A stretch of 45,963 nt of DNA from Colwellia sp. (GTDB taxonomy: Bacteria; Pseudomonadota; Gammaproteobacteria; Enterobacterales; Alteromonadaceae): NCBI GenBank assembly GCA_022969175.1, contig JALJPB010000031.1, positions 1 through 45,963 on the forward strand, read 5' to 3'. The stretch's first letter is position 1; every line of letters begins with the position of its first letter. Under the pieces are notes generated by a model. That model saw nothing but the letters and a program-made list of their open reading frames with translations. It did no database searches and was not told the DNA's origin. Positions 9,590 to 19,302 of the stretch are shown piece after piece. The position numbers were made by a program, and so were the translations under genes.

Positions 9590-10651
9590 TTAAGACTTTC
9601 TCATTAAATAAAGTGAAATGCTGACAAAAATCACACTCGGCATTAACGCGCCTAACAAGGGTGGAAATTGATAAACTAAGCTTAAAGAGCCCAGTACTTG
9701 ATTGCTAATGTAAAATAATATACCGGTAAAAACGCCCATCATAATACGCGCACCCATCGATACTGAGCGCAAAGGTCCAAAGATAAAAGATAGCGCGACC
9801 AATAGCATGACCCCAACGGTTAGGGGCTGAATTATTTTTCGCCATAAAGCTAATGTATATCGACTTTCATCTTGATTATTAGCACTTAAATAATCAAGGT
9901 AATTGAGTAAACCTCTTATAGATAAAGACTCAGGTTTTACTGCAACCACGCCGAGCTTTTCAGGCGTTAAGCTAGAGACTATTTGTTTGTCACTCAGTTT
10001 TTCAGTGATTATTTTGTCTTTTGTTATCACAGTTTCGGTAACATTTTTTAAATGCCAAGTTTCATCTAGATATAACGCGACTTCCGCAGATAACCAGCTA
10101 TCAAGTTTTAATTGTTTATTAAAACGATAAATTTGCACGTTTTTTAATCTCCCTTGATCTTCTACCTCACCAATATGAAGAAAATTGTCGCCATCTTTAG
10201 CCCAAATGCCATTTTTTGCTGATATTAAACTCCCCCCAGAAATAGCTTGAGCTCTAACTTGTCTTGCTGCTACTTCTCCTTGTGGTGCAAGCCATTCACC
10301 TACCGCCATACTAATAACAATAAGAATACCTGCGGTTTTCATCACCGATTTAATAATGTCTAACTTTGACAAGCCAGCCGCCTGCATAACAACCAACTCA
10401 CTATTGCTTGCCAACATACCAATACCAATTAAACCGCCAATTAAAGTTGCCATGGGAAAATAAACTTCAATATCTCTGGGAACCATATAAAGAACAAAAA
10501 GTGCGGCATGAGATACATCATAATCCCCGCGCCCTACTGCTCTCATTTGTTCAACAAACTTGATAATGCCGCCAATACTGACAAAAACAACTAAAGTGAT
10601 AAAAGTGGTGGTTGCTAAAATTCGGCCAATGTAACCATCCAGAATACGCAT
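9590..10651 (-). CDS. lptG: LPS export permease LptG
   Basis: One of the two membrane subunits of the LptB2FG transporter, which pulls lipopolysaccharide from the inner membrane and pushes it along the Lpt bridge to the outer membrane. The 353-residue protein has the usual layout: an N-terminal helix (RILDGYIGRILATTTFITLV), two further helices up to about residue 110, a periplasmic beta-jellyroll domain (about 130-265), and three C-terminal helices (KIIQPLTVGVMLLVALSFIF onward, with FGPLRSVSMGARI). Its start codon shares one base with the lptF stop (TAATG), showing translational coupling. Gene order lptF-lptG next to divergent pepA matches E. coli. Confidence 0.95.
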   Translation of the reverse strand: MRILDGYIGRILATTTFITLVVFVSIGGIIKFVEQMRAVGRGDYDVSHAALFVLYMVPRDIEVYFPMATLIGGLIGIGMLASNSELVVMQAAGLSKLDIIKSVMKTAGILIVISMAVGEWLAPQGEVAARQVRAQAISGGSLISAKNGIWAKDGDNFLHIGEVEDQGRLKNVQIYRFNKQLKLDSWLSAEVALYLDETWHLKNVTETVITKDKIITEKLSDKQIVSSLTPEKLGVVAVKPESLSIRGLLNYLDYLSANNQDESRYTLALWRKIIQPLTVGVMLLVALSFIFGPLRSVSMGARIMMGVFTGILFYISNQVLGSLSLVYQFPPLLGALMPSVIFVSISLYLMRKS

Positions 10652-11799
10652 TAATTTACTCTCTTCTTGTGGTCAATTTTCTTTCGGTTTCTTTTTGGTA
10701 TTTTTGCTTTAAGCTTTAAACCACTACTGCGGCCTTTCAATAATAAACTCGCCCCCATAAAGAGGGCTGCAATATGAATCGGCCACAAACCTGTAATACT
10801 TGGTATTGCACCTGACTCAAGTGCTGAACGCATTGAAATTAACAATAAAAAATAGCCTAAAAACAACAATAAAGCTGGTAACATTTTAGCAAATTTACCT
10901 TGCCTAGGGTTAACCACACTAAGTGGTACAGCCACTAAGGTTAAAATAAGACAAGCGATGGGGAAAGCAATTCGCCACTGAATCTCCGCTTTATGTTCAG
11001 GCAAGTCTTCATTAAATAATTGTTCCGTAGGAATAGCACTGAGTTTACGCCGGCGATGTTCAACTTTTTGATCTTCAATTTGAATGTAATACCTTGAAAA
11101 TTCTACCGTTTGAAATTCACCAGTAAGAGGGTCACTTTGGTAACGCATACCATCTTCTAATATTAATCGTTGCGAGCCAGTATCTTCTTCAATTACCCAG
11201 CCTTTTTTTGCATAGACAAGACTCGAATTTATGACACTTTCATGACTGTTATTTTCATCAGGCAGTTGCGCAACAAATACCTTTTCTAAGGTGTTATCTT
11301 CACGGTTTTTATCATGAATAAACACCACCGCATCTTCGTTACCTGTGGTTTGAAACCGCCCAGCCACTAAAGCGCTCAACCCTGAATCAGAGGCGATTTC
11401 TTCTTTTACTTGTACTTCGTACTCGGCTGCCAATGGCGCTAAATACAAAGTAAAAACACCGGTAATGATTGCCGTTATTAAGCTAAGAATTAAGGTTATA
11501 CGTACTACATACCACTCACTAACACCACATGCACGCAATACGGTCATTTCATTGTCGGCATATACACGGCCATAGGCTAATAAAATGCCTAAAAACAAAC
11601 TTAACGGCAGTAACATGCCAGCTAAATCAGGTATTTTTAGAGCAATAAAGGTCATTACCAATTGCCCAGGAATTCCGCCTTCTGAGGCATCATCAAGTAC
11701 TCGAACAAATTTTTGACTAATAAAAATAGTCATTAACACAATAAAGACAGCAGCTTGTGTTTTAGCCACTTCTTTTAATAAATATCGGAAAATAATCAA
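10651..11799 (-). CDS. lptF: LPS export permease LptF
   Basis: Partner of LptG in the LptB2FG ABC transporter of the inner membrane. The 382-residue protein begins IIFRYLLKEVAKTQ, closely matching the E. coli LptF N-terminus, which supports the TTG at 11797-11799 as the true start; a GAGG ribosome site sits just before it. Three N-terminal helices, a periplasmic domain (about residues 130-275) and three C-terminal helices follow. A basic tail (KAKIPKRNRKKIDHKKR) extends past the last helix and is longer than usual. It is first gene of a two-gene operon whose promoter must lie in the 413-base region shared with pepA. Confidence 0.95.
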   Translation of the reverse strand: MIIFRYLLKEVAKTQAAVFIVLMTIFISQKFVRVLDDASEGGIPGQLVMTFIALKIPDLAGMLLPLSLFLGILLAYGRVYADNEMTVLRACGVSEWYVVRITLILSLITAIITGVFTLYLAPLAAEYEVQVKEEIASDSGLSALVAGRFQTTGNEDAVVFIHDKNREDNTLEKVFVAQLPDENNSHESVINSSLVYAKKGWVIEEDTGSQRLILEDGMRYQSDPLTGEFQTVEFSRYYIQIEDQKVEHRRRKLSAIPTEQLFNEDLPEHKAEIQWRIAFPIACLILTLVAVPLSVVNPRQGKFAKMLPALLLFLGYFLLLISMRSALESGAIPSITGLWPIHIAALFMGASLLLKGRSSGLKLKAKIPKRNRKKIDHKKRVN

Positions 11800-12087
11800 T
11801 TGAGCCTCGAAGACAAAGTATATTGATTTGGAAGAAAGTTAATTCTTTATATTTTGACCCAGATCAACCCTATTTTCAATGTGATAGCGAAACAAGTTTG
11901 AAAAGTATTCTATTTAACGCTTTAAAGACGCGTTTATTTTGTTAATAAAAGTTAATTAAACGGTAAAAACCAGCGAATTAAACCATGAAAACTTAGTTTT
12001 TCCCTGACATTTTGTCAATTTTTAAGTAAACTGGTCATTTTTATAACTAATTTATTTGTTAAATACTCAGCAAGTTCAGTGTATCTA

Positions 12088-12101
12088 GCTATAATTATAG
12101 C
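12088..12101. promoter_or_regulatory. 14-bp perfect palindrome with TATAAT
   Basis: GCTATAATTATAGC is perfectly self-complementary and contains a -10-like TATAAT. It lies 112 bases before the pepA start. It could be a -10 element or an operator for a dimeric regulator; nothing in the sequence decides which. Confidence 0.45.
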
Positions 12102-12126
12102 CTTTAGCTTTTTCAAGCAACTGAAC

Positions 12127-12160
12127 AAGTTGGTGATAAAATACACTTTATTACCAACTT
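12127..12160 (+). promoter_or_regulatory. Long hairpin in the putative pepA leader
   Basis: AAGTTGGTGATAAA pairs with TTTATTACCAACTT (14 bp, one G-U) around the loop ATACAC. It ends 52 bases before the pepA ATG and lacks a T tract, so it is not an ordinary terminator. An upstream CAACT (12118-12122) could pair with AGTTG (12128-12132) instead, giving a competing fold. Confidence 0.6.
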
Positions 12161-12212
12161 ATACGGCTGTTTTAACATATTTGATGTACATAATAGTGCA
12201 AAAGGAGACTCC

Positions 12213-13721
12213 ATGGAGTTCAGTGTCAAAAGCGGTAGTCCAGAAAAACAACGTAGCGCCTGTATTGTTGTTGGTGTATTTGAACCTCGCCGTCTTTCAG
12301 CCGTTGCCGAACAACTTGATGAAATTAGTGAAGGGTATATCAGCAATTTATTACGTCGCGGCGATTTAGAAGGTAAATCAGGCCAAATGTTGCTGCTACA
12401 TCAAGTACCTAATATTTTAAGTGAACGTGTTTTGCTTGTTGGTTGTGGTAAGGAACGTGAACTAGATGAACGTCAATATCGCCAAATTATTAGCAAAACC
12501 ATTAATACTCTCAATGAAACAGGCTCGATGGAAGCAGTTTGTTTCTTATCTGAGTTACATGTTAAAGGTCGTGATACCTACTGGAAAGTACGCCAAGCAA
12601 TTGAAGCTACGCAAGATTGTTTGTATAGTTTTAACAGTTTAAAAACACGTATTGAAGAGCCACGCCGCCCGTTACGTAAAATTATTTTTAACGTACCCAC
12701 TCGACGTGAGCTTCCTATTGGTGAACGCGCAATAGCCCATGGTTTAGGTGTTTCAGAAGGTATTACTACCTGTAAAAATGTTGGCAATATGCCGCCAAAT
12801 ATTTGTAATCCGGCCTATTTAGCAGAGCAAGCTCGTATCCTTGAAAACGATTATGACAGTGTTAGCACACATATCGTTGACGAAAGCGAAATGGAAGAGT
12901 TAGGTATGGGCTCATACCTTGCTGTCGGACGTGGCTCAGCAAACGAGTCAATGATGAGTGTTATTAAGTACAACGGTGCTGATAATGACTCTGCTCCAAT
13001 TGTATTAGTAGGTAAAGGGGTTACATTTGACTCTGGTGGTATTTCATTAAAACCTGGCGAAGCCATGGATGAAATGAAGTATGACATGGGTGGAGCCGCT
13101 GCTGTTTTAGGAACAATGCACTCAATTGCTGAACTTAAGCTACCAATTAACGTTATCGGCATACTAGCGGGTTGTGAAAACATGCCTGGTAGTAACGCTT
13201 ATCGCCCAGGTGACATACTAACAACTATGTCAGGTCAAACTGTTGAAGTATTAAATACAGATGCTGAGGGCCGCTTGGTATTATGTGATGCTCTAACTTA
13301 TGTTGAGCGCTTTAATCCAGAATTGGTTATTGATGTGGCGACCTTAACGGGTGCTTGTGTTGTTGCCTTAGGTAAACATGCTTCGGGGTTATTAAGTACT
13401 CACAATCCGTTAGCACACGAATTGCTAAATGCTTCAGATCAAAGTGGCGACCGAGCATGGCGGCTACCACTTTGGGATGAATATCAAGAACAACTTGAGA
13501 GCCCATTTGCTGATTTTACCAATTTAGGTGGTAAAGGTGCTGGTACCATAACTGCCGCTTGTTTTTTAGCTCGGTTTACCAAAAAATATCATTGGGCACA
13601 TTTAGATATTGCCGGAACAGCATGGCGTAGTGGTGGCAAAGACAAAGGCTCTACCGGACGTCCAGTTAGCATGTTAACGCAGTTTTTAATAAACCGCTCT
13701 GGCCAAGAACAAGGCGAGTAA
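12213..13721 (+). CDS. pepA: Leucyl aminopeptidase PepA (M17)
   Basis: Cytosolic dizinc aminopeptidase that removes N-terminal residues from peptides; in E. coli the same protein also binds DNA as XerB in plasmid dimer resolution and at carAB. The 502-residue length fits. The N-terminal domain (about 1-165) is followed by the catalytic domain with [16 protein letters not shown], the metal-binding stretch [10 protein letters not shown], and the family signature [14 protein letters not shown] (Asp350, Glu352, Arg354). The start ATG has a strong AAGGAG site. It is first gene of pepA-holC-valS, as in E. coli, with six bases to holC. Confidence 0.97.
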   Translation: MEFSVKSGSPEKQRSACIVVGVFEPRRLSAVAEQLDEISEGYISNLLRRGDLEGKSGQMLLLHQVPNILSERVLLVGCGKERELDERQYRQIISKTINTLNETGSMEAVCFLSELHVKGRDTYWKVRQAIEATQDCLYSFNSLKTRIEEPRRPLRKIIFNVPTRRELPIGERAIAHGLGVSEGITTCKNVGNMPPNICNPAYLAEQARILENDYDSVSTHIVDESEMEELGMGSYLAVGRGSANESMMSVIKYNGADNDSAPIVLVGKGVTFDSGGISLKPGEAMDEMKYDMGGAAAVLGTMHSIAELKLPINVIGILAGCENMPGSNAYRPGDILTTMSGQTVEVLNTDAEGRLVLCDALTYVERFNPELVIDVATLTGACVVALGKHASGLLSTHNPLAHELLNASDQSGDRAWRLPLWDEYQEQLESPFADFTNLGGKGAGTITAACFLARFTKKYHWAHLDIAGTAWRSGGKDKGSTGRPVSMLTQFLINRSGQEQGE

Positions 13722-13727
13722 CAATAA

Positions 13728-14213
13728 ATGCAAGTAAGAAATACTCAAGTAATGTTCTACCAACTTGAAGAACAATTAAATGAAGAAGCTAGTGATGAAA
13801 ATTCGCTACTTCATCATGCTTGCTTACAAGCCGCTTATTTTTATCGTCAAAAGAAAAAAGTGTTTATTTATACCGAAGATCAAGAGAAAGCACACGACAT
13901 TGACGAAATGTTATGGGCTTTTGATGCTGATAGTTTTGTGCCCCATAACCTGCAAGGTGAAGGGCCAAGCTATGGTTCAGCAGTAGAAATCAGTTGGCAA
14001 AATCCAACAGGACGTCGTCCAGTTTTAATTAATTTGACCCAAACGATGCCTGATTTTTCAGGTCAGTTTTCACAAATTATTGATTTTGTCCCCTGCGAAG
14101 AAACACTAAAGCAGCTAGCGAGAGAGCGCTTTAAAGCTTATCGCCAGCAAGGTTTTACCGTCGGAAATCAAGTTGCAGTTACTGCATCAAAGATTAACGA
14201 ACAAACCACTTAG
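13728..14213 (+). CDS. holC: DNA polymerase III chi subunit
   Basis: HolC links the clamp loader (through psi, HolD) to single-strand-binding protein at the replication fork. The 161-residue protein shows the chi pattern: a short opening strand (VMFYQLEEQ), LLHHACLQAAYFYRQKKKVFIY, DIDEMLWAFDADSFVPHNLQ and the downstream RPVLINLTQ strand, then a closing helix with ARERFKAYRQQGF. The C-terminus is slightly extended past the usual end. It lies between pepA and valS, the conserved arrangement, and is probably read from the pepA promoter. Confidence 0.95.
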   Translation: MQVRNTQVMFYQLEEQLNEEASDENSLLHHACLQAAYFYRQKKKVFIYTEDQEKAHDIDEMLWAFDADSFVPHNLQGEGPSYGSAVEISWQNPTGRRPVLINLTQTMPDFSGQFSQIIDFVPCEETLKQLARERFKAYRQQGFTVGNQVAVTASKINEQTT

Positions 14214-14267
14214 CCCTATTTAAACTTATTTAAACTTATCTTACATAGAAAAGTTACGGAAATTCTG

Positions 14268-17138
14268 ATGGAAAAAACGTTCAACCCCTCTGACATCGAG
14301 CAAACCCTATATCAATCTTGGGAAGACAAAGGTTATTTTAGCCCTACTGGCGAAGGTGACAGTTATTGTATTGCCATACCACCACCAAATGTTACTGGTA
14401 GTCTGCACATGGGTCATGCTTTTCAGCAAACCATTATGGATACGCTAATTCGCTATCAACGGATGCAGGGAAAAAACACCCTATGGCAAACAGGCTGTGA
14501 TCATGCTGGTATTGCTACCCAAATGGTCGTTGAACGTAAAATTGCCGCAGAAGAAGATAAAACTCGCCATGATTATGGCCGTGAAGCTTTCATCGATAAA
14601 GTATGGCAATGGAAAGAAGAGTCTGGCGGCACTATTAGTAAACAAATGCGTCGTTTAGGTAATTCTATTGACTGGTCACGCGAACGATTTACCATGGACG
14701 ATGGCATGTCTGAAGCGGTACAAGAAGTTTTTGTTCGCTTATTCGAAGATGATTTAATTTATCGTGGTAAACGCCTTGTTAATTGGGATCCTAAATTCCA
14801 TACCGCTATTTCAGACTTGGAAGTAGAAAATAAAGACAAAAAAGGTCATATGTGGCACTTGCGTTACCCATTAGCTGATGGGGCAACTACCGCTGAAGGG
14901 CTTGACTCTATTGTTGTTGCCACTACTCGCCCAGAAACTATGTTAGGCGATACCGGTATTGCGGTAAACCCAAATGATGAGCGTTACAAACATCTAATTG
15001 GCAAACATGTTCTTCTGCCATTAGTTAATCGTTTAATTCCAATCGTTGGTGATGATCATGCCGATATGGAAAAAGGCACGGGTTGTGTAAAAATAACGCC
15101 TGCCCATGACTTTAACGATAACGAAGTAGGTAAGCGTCATAACTTACCACTGATTAATATTTTTGATAAAGACGCTGCTATTTTACCTGCCTCTGAAGTT
15201 TATGATAACAAAGGTGAAACCTCTACTGCTTACAGTACTGACTTACCCAGTGAGTTTGCTGGACTTGACCGTTTTGTTGCTCGTAAAGCAATTGTTGCCA
15301 AGTTTGAAGAATTAGGTTTATTGGTTGAAGTTAAAGATCATGATTTAGTTGCACCCTACGGTGATCGTTCTGGCGTTATCATCGAGCCACTGTTAACAGA
15401 TCAATGGTATGTTCGTGTTGAAAAACTAGCAGGACCTGCCGTTGACGCGGTAAAAGATGGTCAAATTGAATTTGTTCCTAAACAATACGAGAACCTATAT
15501 TTTTCTTGGATGAAAGATGTTCAAGACTGGTGTATTTCACGCCAACTTTGGTGGGGGCATAGAATCCCAGCATGGTATGACGAAAATGAAAAAGTATATG
15601 TTGGCCGCACTGAAGAAGAAGTACGGGCAAATAACGACATTGCCGCTGACATGAAATTAAGACAAGACGATGATGTGCTTGATACTTGGTTCTCCTCCGC
15701 GCTCTGGACTTTCTCAACCTTAGGTTGGCCTGAAAAGACCGAAGATCTTAAAACTTTCCATCCAACAGATGTATTAGTTACCGGTTTTGACATTATTTTC
15801 TTCTGGGTTGCTCGTATGATCATGATGACCATGCATTTCAACAAAGATGAAAATGGTAAAGCACAAATACCATTTAAAAAGATTTACATGACTGGACTTA
15901 TTCGCGATGAAAATGGCGATAAGATGAGTAAGTCAAAGGGTAACGTTATTGATCCGCTAGATATGATCGACGGCATTACTTTAGATGAGTTATTAAAAAA
16001 GCGTACCGGTAATATGATGCAGCCAAAATTGGCCGCCAAAATTACTAAGCTAACTAAAAAAGAATTTCCTAACGGTATTGAGTCACACGGTACTGATGCG
16101 CTTCGCTTCACGCTAACGTCAGTAGCCACCACTGGCCGTGATATCAGTTGGGACATGAAACGTCTTGAGGGTTACCGTAACTTTACCAATAAAATATGGA
16201 ATGCTAGTCGCTATGTATTGATGAATACTGAAGAGCATGATTGCGGAACCAATGGCGGCGATATGGAGTTTTCTCTCGCTGACCGCTGGATATTAGGTCA
16301 ATTTCAACAAACCGTTAAAACCGTTCATGAGGCCTTTGATACATTCCGTTTCGATTTAGCTTCACAGGCGTTATATGAGTTTACTTGGAATCAATTCTGC
16401 GATTGGTATTTAGAGTTAACTAAACCAGTATTTTTCAAAGGCAGTGAAGCACAGCAACGTGCAACACGACATACCTTAGTGAATGTTTTAGAAGGTTTAT
16501 TACGCTTGATGCATCCAATAATGCCTTATATTACTGAAACTATTTGGCAACGTGTTGTACCGCTTACTAATTTCATCAAAGAGAATGGCAGCAAACATGG
16601 TGATAGCATCATGGTACAAAACTTTCCCCAGTTTGATGAAAGCCAATATGACCCGCTAGCGATTGATGATTTAGAATGGGTAAAACAATTTATTGTTGCC
16701 ATTCGTAATATCCGTGGCGAAATGGATATCTCGCCAGCCAAAGCGCTGCCGGTTTTACTTAAAAATGTGAATGTAGACGATCAACGCCGTATCGATGAAA
16801 ATCAACAGTTTTTAAGCGCACTAGCTAAGTTGGAGACCATTACAATTTTAGCCAATGACGATGAAGCACCATTATCGGCGTCTGCTATTATTGGTGGTTT
16901 AACCGTGCTTATTCCTATGGCAGGTTTGATCGATAAAGATGCTGAAATTGCACGTTTAAATAAAGCTATTGATAAACTCAATCAAGATGCTCAACGTACT
17001 CGTGGTAAGTTGAGTAACGAAAAATTTGTTTGTAAGGCGCCTGAGGCTGTTATCAATAAAGAAAAGGCTAAACTTGAAGAGGCAGAGTCTGCGTTGGAAA
17101 AATTAATAGCTCAAAAATCGGCTATTGAAGCAATGTAA
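14268..17138 (+). CDS. valS: Valyl-tRNA synthetase
   Basis: Class I aminoacyl-tRNA synthetase charging tRNA-Val, 956 residues as expected. The HIGH-type motif is present in [14 protein letters not shown] near residue 40, the editing domain (about 190-340) includes [14 protein letters not shown], and the KMSKS motif occurs as [15 protein letters not shown] near residue 550. An anticodon-binding domain follows, and the C-terminus is a coiled-coil tail (about 885-956, [16 protein letters not shown]) that contacts the tRNA. It follows holC by 54 bases and ends at a good terminator. Confidence 0.98.
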   Translation: MEKTFNPSDIEQTLYQSWEDKGYFSPTGEGDSYCIAIPPPNVTGSLHMGHAFQQTIMDTLIRYQRMQGKNTLWQTGCDHAGIATQMVVERKIAAEEDKTRHDYGREAFIDKVWQWKEESGGTISKQMRRLGNSIDWSRERFTMDDGMSEAVQEVFVRLFEDDLIYRGKRLVNWDPKFHTAISDLEVENKDKKGHMWHLRYPLADGATTAEGLDSIVVATTRPETMLGDTGIAVNPNDERYKHLIGKHVLLPLVNRLIPIVGDDHADMEKGTGCVKITPAHDFNDNEVGKRHNLPLINIFDKDAAILPASEVYDNKGETSTAYSTDLPSEFAGLDRFVARKAIVAKFEELGLLVEVKDHDLVAPYGDRSGVIIEPLLTDQWYVRVEKLAGPAVDAVKDGQIEFVPKQYENLYFSWMKDVQDWCISRQLWWGHRIPAWYDENEKVYVGRTEEEVRANNDIAADMKLRQDDDVLDTWFSSALWTFSTLGWPEKTEDLKTFHPTDVLVTGFDIIFFWVARMIMMTMHFNKDENGKAQIPFKKIYMTGLIRDENGDKMSKSKGNVIDPLDMIDGITLDELLKKRTGNMMQPKLAAKITKLTKKEFPNGIESHGTDALRFTLTSVATTGRDISWDMKRLEGYRNFTNKIWNASRYVLMNTEEHDCGTNGGDMEFSLADRWILGQFQQTVKTVHEAFDTFRFDLASQALYEFTWNQFCDWYLELTKPVFFKGSEAQQRATRHTLVNVLEGLLRLMHPIMPYITETIWQRVVPLTNFIKENGSKHGDSIMVQNFPQFDESQYDPLAIDDLEWVKQFIVAIRNIRGEMDISPAKALPVLLKNVNVDDQRRIDENQQFLSALAKLETITILANDDEAPLSASAIIGGLTVLIPMAGLIDKDAEIARLNKAIDKLNQDAQRTRGKLSNEKFVCKAPEAVINKEKAKLEEAESALEKLIAQKSAIEAM

Positions 17139-17174
17139 TATTGTTCAAACTTAGCTGAAAGCTAATAAAAATAT

Positions 17175-17204
17175 AAGCCAACGTAATTGTTGGCTTTTTA
17201 TTTT
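17175..17204 (+). terminator. Terminator of the pepA-holC-valS operon
   Basis: AAGCCAAC pairs with GTTGGCTT around GTAATT and is followed by TTTATTTT, 36 bases after the valS stop. Confidence 0.92.
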
Positions 17205-17265
17205 AAAGTGAATAAAAAAAGTACTAATCTAAATTGAACTTTTTGAAGAATCTTAAAAACAACTG

Positions 17266-17274
17266 TGCTAGACT
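17266..17274 (+). promoter_or_regulatory. Candidate extended -10 promoter of the cold-shock gene
   Basis: TGCTAGACT fits the extended -10 pattern TGnTAnnnT. No good -35 is at standard spacing (TTGAAG at 17243-17248 is 20 bases away), which extended -10 promoters tolerate. Transcription from about 17281 would give a leader of about 190 bases. Confidence 0.5.
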
Positions 17275-17280
17275 ACGCTT

Positions 17281-17474
17281 GCGTTGAGTTTTTATGTTTC
17301 GGAAAAGTTTTTATATCGGGGTTTACAATGGACTTATCCCTGTAAATACCGTTATTGTTATTTGGTTCCTTCCTTTATTTTGTTTTTTGAAGATAAATTA
17401 AAGGGCATTTACTCCGTGAAAATGGTCAATTTTGACCGATATTTATTAATTTATGACTACGGGAAAATGTTAGT
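17281..17474 (+). promoter_or_regulatory. Long 5' leader of the cold-shock gene
   Basis: About 190 bases separate the likely start of transcription from the ATG, similar to the 159-base leader of E. coli cspA that refolds at low temperature. It contains a small hairpin GGTCA-ATTT-TGACC (17424-17437). The ATG is preceded by no strong ribosome site, so leader folding may matter for translation. A 68-codon frame through the leader has no convincing start or composition. Confidence 0.5.
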
Positions 17475-17684
17475 ATGTCTGATACAGTAACTGGTAAAGT
17501 AAAATTCTTTAACGAAGCTAAAGGTTTCGGTTTCATCGAGCAAGAAAATGGTCCTGACGTGTTTGTTCACTTCAGCGCAATCACTGGTGACGGTTTCCGT
17601 ACACTAACTGACGGTCAAGCAGTAACTTTTACCGTTAAACAAGGTCAAAAAGGCCCTGAAGCTGAAAACGTTGCTGCTGCTTAA
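17475..17684 (+). CDS. CspA-family cold-shock protein
   Basis: A 69-residue single OB-fold protein that binds single-stranded RNA and DNA and melts RNA structure. Both nucleic-acid-binding motifs are present: RNP1 as KGFGFIEQ and RNP2 as VFVHFSAI, after the opening [11 protein letters not shown]. Length and sequence match CspA-type proteins. It is a single gene with its own promoter, long leader and strong terminator, the usual architecture for cold-inducible csp genes. Whether this copy is cold-induced or constitutive is not visible. Codon choice looks like that of a highly expressed gene (repeated GGT, GTT, CGT, AAC). Confidence 0.97.
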   Translation: MSDTVTGKVKFFNEAKGFGFIEQENGPDVFVHFSAITGDGFRTLTDGQAVTFTVKQGQKGPEAENVAAA

Positions 17685-17709
17685 TAGCAAGTAAGTTTAC
17701 AGCTCGATA

Positions 17710-17745
17710 AAAACGAAGAAACAGTTTACTGTTCTTCGTTTTTTT
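17710..17745 (+). terminator. Strong terminator of the cold-shock gene, probably bidirectional
   Basis: A 14-bp stem with one bulged A (AAAACGAAGAA-A-CAG with CTGTTCTTCGTTTT) around TTTA is followed by further T residues on the plus strand. The minus strand also ends in five Ts, so it could stop transcripts of the copper operon too. Confidence 0.93.
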
Positions 17746-17811
17746 ATGCCTTTTTTTTAGCTCATCATATCCCAATCAGTGATCTTAACTGATAACATTC
17801 AAGTCAATTCG

Positions 17812-18540
17812 CTATCCTTTAGTAACTCTATATCTGCCCTTTCTCGCTAAATCTATCACCCAGATAAAACCGGTTAAAGATAAAACTAACATTAGCAATG
17901 AGAAGAATATTATCTGCCAATTATTAAAGTTTCCAACACTGCCATAATCCATAAAGTGCAGCATAAAGAAAAAGTCAGCAAAACGTTTATCATCATTCAC
18001 ATGGCCGATAATTTTCCCTGAGCCGGCATCTAGATAAATACTGGTATAGGCTTCATCATTAATATTTATCTGCCAAAGGACATTTTGTTCTTTAGGAATA
18101 TCGGCAATCGGCGGGCTCAGTTTTTTCACTGAAGCAATATCTATCCCTCCCGATCCTCCTTTGTAGCTTGTTTTAGCAATATCTATTGCCATAGACTCAT
18201 CAATTACCATTAATTCACCGCTGTACGCATTCATTAATGAGTAACTATTAGGTAAATGACGATACAACGCTTGCTGATGATTGAATAAATAATATGGCTG
18301 GTCTAACAAACTAATTAACTTTAATGACTGACTTTGTTTATCCAACAATCCTAACTTAGGCTCAACAAGCATTTGATGATCAATGACTAAAAGACTATTT
18401 ACTCGTTGACGATATTGATTACCGCTAGCTTTATCATGATCCATTAAATTAAAAAACAAACCACTACTAAGCCAGATAACCAGTTGAACAGCGACAACTA
18501 AAGAAAGCCATTTATGAAGAAAGCGAATACTTTTCATCAT
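17812..18540 (-). CDS. PepSY-type membrane protein, second copy
   Basis: A 242-residue protein with an N-terminal helix after FLHKW (SLVVAVQLVIWLSSGLFF), a periplasmic part, and a C-terminal helix (WQIIFFSLLMLVLSLTGFIW). The periplasmic part ends in a PepSY-like stretch, YTSIYLDAGSGKIIGHVND, and then the motif MLHFMDY. The upstream gene has the same layout with LHVMDY, so the two are tandem paralogs. Its ATG overlaps the upstream stop by four bases (ATGA). It is the last gene of the CusCBA operon. PepSY_TM proteins are associated with iron or heme reduction and metal uptake in other settings; a role in copper handling here is inferred only from position. Confidence 0.78.
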   Translation of the reverse strand: MMKSIRFLHKWLSLVVAVQLVIWLSSGLFFNLMDHDKASGNQYRQRVNSLLVIDHQMLVEPKLGLLDKQSQSLKLISLLDQPYYLFNHQQALYRHLPNSYSLMNAYSGELMVIDESMAIDIAKTSYKGGSGGIDIASVKKLSPPIADIPKEQNVLWQININDEAYTSIYLDAGSGKIIGHVNDDKRFADFFFMLHFMDYGSVGNFNNWQIIFFSLLMLVLSLTGFIWVIDLARKGRYRVTKG

Positions 18541-19301
18541 GCCCCCTGCTCGATATTATTGTCATGTTTATGGTTAGCGGCTGTTCTCTTTTTACTTTTA
18601 GAAAAACTGCCTTTTAAAACGCGGTAATAAGTAAGTACCATGCCAGAGAATACGGCTAACAAAGCAAAGAGTGCAAACCATAACAGTAAGCTATTATCTG
18701 GTTCTCCCTCTTCATAGTCCATAACATGCAAAGTAAACATCAAATCAAATATTCGCCAAAATTGATGTCTTCTTGTGACAACTTTACCACTGCTGGATGA
18801 GATATATAATGTTGAGAAAGCAAAGTCATCAAAATCAATTCGCCAAACAGGTAAATGGCGAGAGCTTAACTCAGCAGGTGCTGTATCTTTTAATAAAGTC
18901 GCTTCAGCTATTTTTGCCTTGCCTTGATAATAATATTCAGCAAGTTTAATCGCCATGTTTTCATTCAGCGCAGGAAACTGAACGCCTGTATTTGCATCAA
19001 GCATGATTTGAGTTTTCCCATGCTTTGTCTGTTGAGTAAATCGATAAACGCCCACATCCATAAAGGTGCTTAATTCAACATTCTCAGCCAGTGGATAATC
19101 GATAAATAAGTCTTTAAATCCATAATGGATTTGTTTGTTATCAATCGCACTTTGCTCTTCATTGATCAAACTATCCCCATGGATATAGTCAATATCAAAA
19201 ACGACCATATATACACCTGATATTGACCAAATCAAAAATTGAAGACTCAGAAATAACATTATCCATTTGTGTACTTTACGGCTACTTCTATTAATATTCA
19301 C
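18537..19301 (-). CDS. PepSY-type membrane protein, first copy
   Basis: A 254-residue protein with an N-terminal basic motif SRKVHKW, a first membrane helix (IMLFLSLQFLIWSISGVYMV), a periplasmic region with a PepSY-like end (FSTLYISSSSGKVVTRR), the motif LHVMDY, and a C-terminal helix (LLLWFALFALLAVFSGMVL) followed by a basic, His-containing tail (KKRTAANHKHDNN). The start is GTG, one base after the CusA stop, so translation is probably coupled to cusA. Together with the next gene it forms a tandem pair. The role is not known; a membrane partner of copper or heme redox handling is possible. Confidence 0.78.
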   Translation of the reverse strand: MNINRSSRKVHKWIMLFLSLQFLIWSISGVYMVVFDIDYIHGDSLINEEQSAIDNKQIHYGFKDLFIDYPLAENVELSTFMDVGVYRFTQQTKHGKTQIMLDANTGVQFPALNENMAIKLAEYYYQGKAKIAEATLLKDTAPAELSSRHLPVWRIDFDDFAFSTLYISSSSGKVVTRRHQFWRIFDLMFTLHVMDYEEGEPDNSLLLWFALFALLAVFSGMVLTYYRVLKGSFSKSKKRTAANHKHDNNIEQGA

Positions 19302-19302
19302 G

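Larger units (their letters stand above)
11800..12212. promoter_or_regulatory. Divergent lptF / pepA regulatory region
   Basis: 413 bases without a credible gene; a possible frame starting at 12079 runs into pepA in another phase and is not believed. The region must contain promoters for lptF (leftward) and pepA (rightward). It holds a 14-bp palindrome at 12088-12101, which contains a TATAAT hexamer (12090-12095), and a long hairpin at 12127-12160. The pepA ribosome site AAAGGAG is at 12201-12207. Confidence 0.6.

Noticed and set aside
12079..12369. A 96-codon plus-strand frame starting in the lptF-pepA gap
   Set aside because: It overlaps pepA in another phase, has no ribosome site, and its composition follows from AT-rich leader DNA. 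The pepA start is unambiguous.
17284..17490. A 68-codon frame through the cold-shock leader
   Set aside because: It starts at a non-ATG codon without a ribosome site and overlaps the csp start; it looks like an open stretch in the leader rather than a gene.
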